Below are positions 57,731 through 64,000 of a DNA stretch of 64,000 bases, piece by piece. Made by a program: the position numbers and the translations under genes. This stretch comes from Hanleya hanleyi. Taxonomy: Eukaryota > Mollusca > Polyplacophora > Lepidopleurida > Hanleyidae. The first letter of the stretch is position 1. Each line of letters opens with the position of its first letter. The notes beneath the pieces were generated by a model. It worked only from the letters and a program-made list of their open reading frames with translations, was not told the origin of the DNA and made no database searches. Location: positions 62,001 to 126,000 of the forward strand of contig JAVTVY010033683.1 in the NCBI GenBank assembly GCA_036873755.1. The letters run 5' to 3'.

Positions 57731-57781
57731 TCTGTTAGGTTTTCCGTTCGATAACTGCGAGTTTCTGATTATTTGAACACT

Positions 57782-57960
57782 TAGAACAGCGGAGAATAGA
57801 CTGGAGAAATCTGATAAATTACAGAATTTGCATACCCCTTTTGAAACGTATTTTGTCTGGGCTTACAAAAGATACAGATATGAATAACTTCCGTATCATT
57901 CAAGAGGTGTTGTAGATATGTAATACTTACCGCGTATAGATGACCTAGATGGTTATAGGT
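57782..57960 (+). repeat. Diverged copy of parts of 44213-44560
   Basis: It shares AGAAATCTGATRAATTACAG, CTGGGCTTACA and ACCGCGTATAGATGACC with the candidate exon region at 44.1-44.5 kb. The corresponding frame is broken. Confidence 0.6.
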
Positions 57961-58028
57961 TGGAAGAGGATATGGAGTTCATGTCTCTCGAGGGAATATA
58001 TACGAGGAAATGAAACTCCCATACTCAC

Positions 58029-58119
58029 TTTTACAGATGCTGATGTCCCCGATCTGGTGGCACCCTTTGAACTTTGGAATTCTGGGATAATAGTTGAAGA
58101 AGGTGAAGCACATTTCATC
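58029..58119 (-). CDS. DBH/MOXD1-like monooxygenase, exon e
   Basis: Acceptor CTCTCCTACAG, donor AAAA|GTGAGT. 91 bases (30 codons + 1) read DEMCFTFFNYYPRIPKFKGC and ten more residues. The Met of DEMC is the third CuB ligand in DBH and PHM. The phase joins exactly to the exon at 59079. The next, presumably last, coding exon was not found to the left within the window. Confidence 0.85.
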
Positions 58120-58442
58120 CTGTAGGAGAGAAAATTGAGGAAACATAAAATAAATGGATTGATTTTCGTCTTTTCAACAAAAAAACATGATGGGGAAGAT
58201 GAATTTTTTTGAAAATATTAACCGGCAAATCATAAATTCGGTCTTTTCCGGAAGTTACTGGTACTATCTCCACCAATTCAATCATTCTGAATCAATCTCC
58301 TGTATTTTCTTTGGTCTATATCAGGAGACACCCCCTATCCACATTCTCTGCCTCACCTACTCCCAAAAATCTTGTTCAAAGACCTGTGACGAAATATAGG
58401 CCTACAGCAAATCGACAATGGGGTTATCCGGCTGATGGTTAA

Positions 58443-58607
58443 AGGGAGCAAATCTTGTAACTACTGGAACAACAGCTACTAGAACAACAGCGCCCTCTAT
58501 CTCATTGAAATACAATACTTCCATTGATGAATAGTCATATCCTGAGATTATATTTCAATGTGATAGAGGGCACATGTGTTCCATGGGTTACAAGATTTAC
58601 TCCCCTT
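58443..58607. mobile_element. Palindromic MITE in an intron
   Basis: GGGAGCAAATCTTGTAAC at the left is mirrored by GTTACAAGATTTACTCCCC at the right. An inner pair GCCCTCTATCTCATTGAAAT is mirrored too. ~165 bp, in the intron between the exons at 58029 and 59079. Confidence 0.8.
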
Positions 58608-59078
58608 ATCCCAGACTGCCCACGGTGTTTAGAAGAACCACTGCACGTTTTCATTGCCGCTGACCTTGATAGGGCACGTGCATTTGCTTATCTATGACCC
58701 GATCACTCCCATAAAGCTTCCGTGGCCGCACAGTAGTTCCAATATTATACTATCATCGATGAGCCTGCCGTCTTTGTTAGACTATCGTGAACTAAAATTT
58801 AAAGTTATACCGTAACACTCAAACAGATGCATTTCGAAAGCTAAACAATAACAAATACATCGAATTGACTGTTACAGATTCATGACGTCATCTCGAGTAA
58901 AGGGGCTGTCCCGGCCGGGTTAGAAGGGGACAGATTCGCCCGCCTCCACGCATTAGAGAGCGATTGGGGGCTTGGATTGAAAATCAGCCCAGTGAGCCGG
59001 TTGCCCTTAGCCATCAGCTGAAGAAGCCCATTGAGTTGACTGTCCTCCATAATGAGAGCCGATTATTAGGCCATCTAC

Positions 59079-59167
59079 CTGTGTACTGTCCCCGTAGTAA
59101 ACTGTATGATTCCTCTTCCGGAATCCATACTTGGATTGATAGACACAGGTTGTTTTCCACTCATCAC
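59079..59167 (-). CDS. DBH/MOXD1-like monooxygenase, exon d
   Basis: Acceptor TACATTACAG, donor ACACAG|GTAGAT. Two bases complete a Gly codon begun in the previous exon, then DEWKTTCVYQSKYGFRKRNH and TVYYGDSTQ follow. This corresponds to the GD..ITECVYDT...GG.ST stretch of the C-terminal catalytic domain. Plus-strand frames over this exon are shadows. Confidence 0.85.
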
Positions 59168-60736
59168 CTGTAATGTACAAGAGACGTCCCAATCATACCG
59201 GCAGTTTTCAAACGACATCGACCCAAGATCGAACGGTACGGGTATATCATTGCTGTTTGGGGCATATTTTGCAGGAGCTCCCAAAAACCGGGGGGGGGCT
59301 CGACTATCATAGCACTTTAGGCGAGCGTCCAGGGGCCGCCTATGCCCCGGAAGCTCCGCGCTCCTAGATGGCTGCAGACGCATTCTGGCCGATTTCCGGC
59401 ATATAAAACGACATATCATCACTATATAATCAACTGCATTTTGATATTGTTCTTGTGATTTTTCTCGTTATTTAAAAGAAAAATTGAATTGATAACTTTT
59501 GAATGTAAAAAAAGTATTTTTCCTTTCCAAAATTCGAACTATACGCAGTAATCTCGAAGAAATTAACATTTCAACAGAGGGTTAGAGAGCGCGGACACGT
59601 CTGGAGGGAAATATGTGAACACAAATAAGAAATAATATGAACGCATATTTCTAAATTTGATAATCGGCTAATAGTCCAATAAAGCTTATGCAATTTCTAT
59701 GTAAATTAACATCTAAAACAGTTATTGGTCATTGCGAACGGAACAGAAGAATGAACAAATCAGAGCATTTTAAACCAAACAGCAACGTGTTCCTCCAGTG
59801 CATAGTCGCCGCTCCGTGAAAACCTAGACTACAGGGCGGCGCGAAGCTCCGCGGGAAAAAAAACCGGCCTGTATATCTAGTCACATTAGGCCCAAAATCA
59901 TGAAAGAGTCACCCAGCTCTTGTTGAAACTGGGGGGCTGAGCCCCCACCCTCTCCAAACTGATTTAATCAGGGAAATTACTCTATTCAAATGCGGCTCGC
60001 CTGGTAGATGCCATCAATATGCCGTGTATATCATGTCAAATGTGGGTATATATTTCAGAACAAGTATGCCATACAGCCCGTGTTGCACTCATGCAATTGT
60101 CCTAGAGGTGTGCCCCGCCCAGCAACACCCAGAGTACTATACAGCTAAAATATCCCCCGATAAAATTGTCCCTCCACCACCCGACTCATCTCAAAGACAC
60201 CCAACCCCCATCTGACGATATCAGTGCATGAACCGAAGATTCCCGAAGTTCTAGCTTCGGGCCTAAACCAGTTTAGGGAAGTTCTAATCGGAACTAGCCC
60301 GGATGATGCAATCTCCTGACATACGGTTTATTTCGCCATACCAGGGACTAACAGTTCCGAGCGTATAGCTACCGCTACCACACAGTCTATATTTTCAACT
60401 GCCATCTTGTTCACTCATATAATCAATCGTCCACCGTTCACATTCTCGCTTGTATGCTGAAATCGCCGTATTTTCGCACAAAATACCCCCTCCCCGATTC
60501 ACGAAGACATGCTCAACCTATTTTTTCGTGATATCTAGAATAAGATGATCTGTTGATGGAGAAAAATCTTCATCACGTATTTGGGTGATTCTAACGAAGT
60601 TTCTTAAAATGTGTCAGATGTCATTAAAAACTTCCAGACATCAGTCAATATGGCAATCAAGAAATCTCAATAATACTTCTAGTTATGTTACGTAGCGAAC
60701 TTTTAATATAGATGTAGTCCTTTCTCATCAGCGTAC
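59168..60736. other. Intron of the monooxygenase gene
   Basis: No exon recognised. A poly-G run is at 59290. Confidence 0.55.
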
Positions 60737-60862
60737 CTGGAGCGAACAACACCGGTGGGTCAAGTAAATAAGCGTTGGGAGACTCGTAGAAATAGTAGTC
60801 GTCCTCGGCGATAGTCCTCAATAAGGAACCGTTCCGGAAGTGCTCAAAAGCACCCCTCCTTC
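60737..60862 (-). CDS. DBH/MOXD1-like monooxygenase, exon c
   Basis: Acceptor TTTTTACAG, donor GCTCCAG|GTACGC. Two bases finish a Gly codon, then RRGAFEHFRNGSLLRTIAED, YYFYESPNAYLL and PPVLFAP. It aligns with the GR.I..RHFR.GKE...LAED..YDFNFQE...L stretch of the family. 126 bases, phase 2 in and 1 out, compatible on both sides. Confidence 0.87.
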
Positions 60863-61189
60863 CTGTAAAAAGAAAGGCATTGTAAATCATGCACTGAAAA
60901 ATAAATGGAATATTCCAGCGATGGAGCCCCAGCGAAATATTCTACAACATAGCAAAGAATAATCAATACCATGCTAAGGAATCAATTCAAGGAATATTCT
61001 GCTGGTGTTATAGTCGGGAAATATTTCATAACATGTTAAAAAATTTTGGGGGGTTTTTTAGTGTACAAGCTCAGGCTACTGCGACTGTTATAATCAATCC
61101 AGTACAATATACTCCCGTAGGACCCAGTTTATAGGCCTTCGTGGGCTGGTTTATTTTATTTCTACATTTGACTGCCAATCTGTGTTCGT

Positions 61190-61445
61190 GGGGCTTCCGG
61201 GGATTGACCTGGGATGTCGTTGTGCACACCGCAGGTCATGGTAAGAATAGGCCTCAGCTCCTCAGACAGCTTGTCGTAAGAGGCGACTAACTGAGGCACC
61301 CATGGGGTTCCCGAGCGTAAAAAGGAATAGGACCTCACCCGTGTGGTTCCCGGGTGTGAAAAGGAATAGGACCCAACGTCGTAATATGACTGAAATATAG
61401 TTCAAAGCGACGTTAAATCGTATTCACCCACTCACTCACTCGATA
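61190..61445 (+). mobile_element. SINE with (CACT)n tail
   Basis: The body includes AGCTCCTCAGACAGCTTGTC and AAGAGGCGACTAACTGAGGC, two short GGTTCCCG..AAAAGGAATAGGACC repeats, and ends AAAGCGACGTTAAATCG plus CACTCACTCACT. The end is shared with the SINE at 28.45 kb but the head differs. It lies in a monooxygenase intron. Confidence 0.75.
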
Positions 61446-61474
61446 ACATATGATGTCTAGATCCAGATACAACG

Positions 61475-61711
61475 TTGTATTCGATTTCACGAACATTTGC
61501 TGAAAAAGAGCCAGTCCCAATGTGTATGCCATGCCACGAAGATCTCAAGGTGAAACATATTCTTATCGACTGTATAGATTTTAAGATTGTAAGAGATAAC
61601 TTTTATCGAGCAGGTACTCTAGAAGATCTTTTTAGTCGAATAAAAGAAGATTGTATTTTAGATTATTTGAGAGAGATCGGATTATTTGAGAGAGATCGGT
61701 TTGTTGACTAA
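61475..61711 (+). pseudogene. LINE ORF2 C-terminal fragment
   Basis: 78 codons ending in a stop: CMPCHEDLKVKHILIDC is the Cys/His cluster near the C-terminus of Jockey-like LINE ORF2 proteins, followed by DNFYRAGTLEDLF and a terminal helix. 5' truncated, opposite in strand to the host gene, within its intron. Confidence 0.8.
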
Positions 61712-62028
61712 ATTTTAATGTATTTATATGTTTTTAATGCATTAGTTTACTGGGCGATTAACTTGAATACTTAGAATTTTTTATAGCAAAATTACGAGTT
61801 CATGCAGCTAACAGACAAATATGCTCCAGGTCAGGGGGAATACTTTATAAACTTTTGGATTCAATGTAGTAAAATTTTCAACTCATGCAGTCAATTGAAT
61901 AATATCGTCACCGCAAGTTGAGTGCTCGAAGGTCATGTGTGGTGCTGCCAGTCAATTCTGTTCGATCATTCAAAATGGGCAAGGGACGCTGGATAAACGT
62001 AAAGGCCCTCTGCCGAAAAAAAAATAAC

Positions 62029-62539
62029 TTAACTCTACCTGGCCGGGGGGGACACTTCCCGCCCCCTCCCCCACACCCCCTTGTTGGTTTTGAGCCTATT
62101 TGCATGTTCCCCCAAGCAGAGGATCATGGATAAATTCAAAATGGCGGTTATGTGGGGTACCAAAAAACTGACGTTTTCGTCATATTTCTTAAAAATGTGT
62201 GCTTTTCTGCATGGAAACGTGGGTAAAACATGTTTTATTTCGTATCAAATTATTATTTACTAATTTATCATGCAGTTTTTGCGAAGAAAACTTTTAAATA
62301 AAAATAATCGAAAAATCGACCAAAAAATGCCATTTTAGAAGATGACGTCACTTTGACGTCATCGTGGCGGTCATCTTGAATTTTTTTACATTTTCTAGTA
62401 GAGCTTGCCCCAAAGATATAGTATGGTAAGCGTCAGCCCCCTAGCCTCAGGGATAGCGAAAATATTTAGGAGGGCACTCCCCCCCCCCACAACACAAGGC
62501 TCTGGTACACTCAAAATTGCCCAGGCTAGATAGGGTTAA
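62029..62539. mobile_element. piggyBac-type MITE, complete
   Basis: TTAA at both edges (62029-62032, 62536-62539). Inverted ends CTCTACCTGGCC and GGCTAGATAGGG (consensus CYCTAYCTRGCC). 503 bp with TGACGTCACTTTGACGTCAT inside. TTAA duplication and CCCT ends are piggyBac hallmarks. It ends immediately next to the donor site of the monooxygenase exon at 62546. Confidence 0.85.
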
Positions 62540-62545
62540 ACTTAC

Positions 62546-62749
62546 CGAGGTAGTGCATATGAAGCATGACCGAAGAGATGTTAATTGCGTGTGGTAGCAG
62601 ATGATTGGTGCAGAAAGGCTCGCACTTCGCAATGTGCGTGACTTCTTCGCTCATTGGTGGAATATCGATGTTAAGCTGTCCAGTCAGAGCACTACCGCCC
62701 TCTATCGGTCGAAGTTGCGGGGTGTAATAGATCCGTAACCCAGAGGAAT
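62546..62749 (-). CDS. DBH/MOXD1-like monooxygenase, exon b
   Basis: Acceptor CTCTTGTAG, donor CTCG|GTAAGT. Reads (D)SSGLRIYYTPQLRPIEGG..., CEPFCTNHLLPHAINISS and VMLHMHYLG. The HMH pair matches the two CuB histidines of DBH and PHM. DSSGLR.YYT starts the C-terminal copper domain. 204 bases, phase 2 in and 1 out. Confidence 0.9.
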
Positions 62750-63361
62750 CTACAAGAGCATACAATTGAAAAGCAAATATAATAGCTAAAATAAAATGAG
62801 TTATTAGTTTTTAATCAACGTTCACAACGTTATCATTTTTGTGACTGGATAATACATATAAGGCATTGGAAGCCCATTGAAATGGATGGAACGATTTTTG
62901 TTCAAATATTTCCATGAACCCAGAAGGTATTCTTGCTTGTGTTGAAAGTATGGCACAAGCGAACAATTTCCACTTCTACAATAGAGGTTTTTCTCAATAT
63001 CTACTTGTGGATCCCAAGTATAATCAATGAAGCATAACTTATCACCCGATTAGATAATTCTACCATATACCGGCGTGAAGAAATCCCATGCCGTTCATAT
63101 GAACAGTCACAATCAAAGCGTGACTGAGATATACCATTATCTAGATAACAATTTTACAACGAAACTCGGATGGATTAAGAATACTGATCAGCGATACGGA
63201 TTTGATATATTTTGAACATCGTGGTGTCTCGCCGGCATCGTTGAAAACTCTTGATCGCTTCTCTCTTGCAGGAAACTAGACTATGTTTATGTATTCTCTG
63301 AGACTAACGCTCTTAATGGACTAACATTCCTTTCCCACCGGTATGAATATATTGTTCTCAC
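62750..63361. other. Intron of the monooxygenase gene
   Basis: AT-rich, GT-AG bounded; no repeat recognised. Confidence 0.6.
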
Positions 63362-63542
63362 CCCAATAGTCGTCACGGTTTTCAACGTTATTCCAGTGAA
63401 TCTGTAGGGCGAAGTAGGAGAAGTAACCCTTTCCGAAGCTGACTCCGACATCGGGAGGCAAACAGGATCCCTTCCTGCCTATCGTCCAGCCCGCCACAAT
63501 CTCCTGGCAGTCAGACTCCGTCATACCGCACTCGTGAGGATC
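63362..63542 (-). CDS. DBH/MOXD1-like monooxygenase, exon a
   Basis: Acceptor TATTTCTCAG, donor TTGGG|GTGAGA. Reads DPHECGMTESDCQEIVAGWT, IGRKGSCLPPDVGVSFGKG and FALQIHWNN. The His of LQIHWNN corresponds to the third CuA ligand of DBH/PHM. The family oxidises Cβ-H or Cα-H bonds of amines or peptides in the secretory pathway with ascorbate, O2 and two coppers. The first two CuA histidines and the signal peptide should be in exons beyond the right edge. All three copper-ligand motifs seen across exons a, b and e are intact, so the enzyme is probably active. The substrate cannot be told from sequence here. Confidence 0.9.
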
Positions 63543-64000
63543 CTGAGAAATACATCATAAAGTAAACACAGCCTGTGATTAATCCTAATTAGTACTGTTA
63601 TACACACACCAAAATAAAAATCGGGGGTCATCATATCGCCTTATGCTATGAATGTCCACTAGCATGGCGTATCTCTCATCTCAAATTAACACATGATAGG
63701 CAAATGGTGAAAAAATAACTGTAAACTTTTTTTTAGAACTAAACATAATTTTATCTCAAATTTCCAGCTAACACGTAAATAACTCAAACAAAAACAAGAG
63801 CAAAAATTGAAATACGCCCGCACAAGACATCGTCTGATGTATCCTCCAACACCAAAATTCCTGATGTTTAGGTCACGCCTTGAACTTTGACCTTGACCTA
63901 ACAGTTGGTACATAACACATCGTCTCCCTTTAATGTATATACGGACACAAAAAATCGCGATTATTAACAATCTTTTGATTTTTATGTCAGTGACCTTGAC
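63543..64000. other. Intron continuing off the right edge
   Basis: No upstream exon of the monooxygenase recognised. The frame 63686-63970 (-) has no family features. Confidence 0.5.

Noticed and set aside
58964..59422. Frames overlapping the 59079-59167 exon on both strands
   Set aside because: They are shadows of, or run beyond, the monooxygenase exon, whose phase and splice sites are consistent.

Overview
The window is animal nuclear DNA, most likely from a marine mollusc or another lophotrochozoan. The evidence is a terminal exon of a short-chain collagen C4-like protein of the kind abundant in molluscs, five spliced exons of a DBH/MOXD1-like copper monooxygenase, tRNA-headed SINEs with a GCGACGTTAA...(CACT)n tail, and GT-AG introns. 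The species assignment is inference. There is no bacterial gene organisation, no CRISPR array and no rRNA. Most of the window is repeats nested inside one another.

Layout. 1564-9051 is a Ty3/gypsy-class LTR retrotransposon. It has near-identical 1.35 kb LTRs, a TTAG target duplication, an open integrase-chromodomain frame and an open Env-like frame, but gag, protease and reverse transcriptase are missing. 9441-18800 is a ~101-bp satellite split by an 8.69 kb element (10022-18707) with 12-bp inverted ends CACTCTTAAAAC and a TA duplication. That element carries spliced, gene-like exons of unknown function plus nested SINEs and foldbacks. 20.4-23.5 kb is a huge ~20-bp array built on ACCGCGGT that switches orientation in its middle. 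25980-30855 is a second element with related ends and long inverted arms, filled with several kinds of tandem repeat. 31.2-33.0 kb is a foldback element, and 33510-33861 is a 352-bp miniature member of the CACTCT family. 35.2-43.6 kb is a segmental duplication; its second copy has acquired four tandem ~508-bp units.

Recognisable host genes lie mainly in the right-hand third. 45779-46259 (+) is the last exon of the short-chain collagen C4-like gene. 58029-63542 (-) holds five consecutive, phase-compatible exons of the DBH/MOXD1-like monooxygenase, which runs off the right edge and is not finished on the left. Its introns have received a piggyBac-type MITE, a small palindromic MITE, a SINE and a LINE fragment. 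A 2.15 kb array of 11-bp units (AACCCTTCATA/T) lies at 54060-56215. Two further ~150-bp degenerate tandem families lie at 47.3-48.6 and 51.7-52.7 kb.

The most unusual features are: the CACTCTTAAAAC / TA-target element family with palindromic AAAGTGTT subterminal repeats, whose 8.7 kb member carries exons; the Env-bearing but RT-less LTR element with a duplicated, splice-donor-containing polyadenylation block inside each LTR; the inverted ACCGCGGT array; and repeats loaded with NRF1-like (TGCGCATGCGCA) and CRE-like (TGACGTCA) sites. All coordinates and identities were judged by eye. Repeat copy numbers and divergence are approximate.
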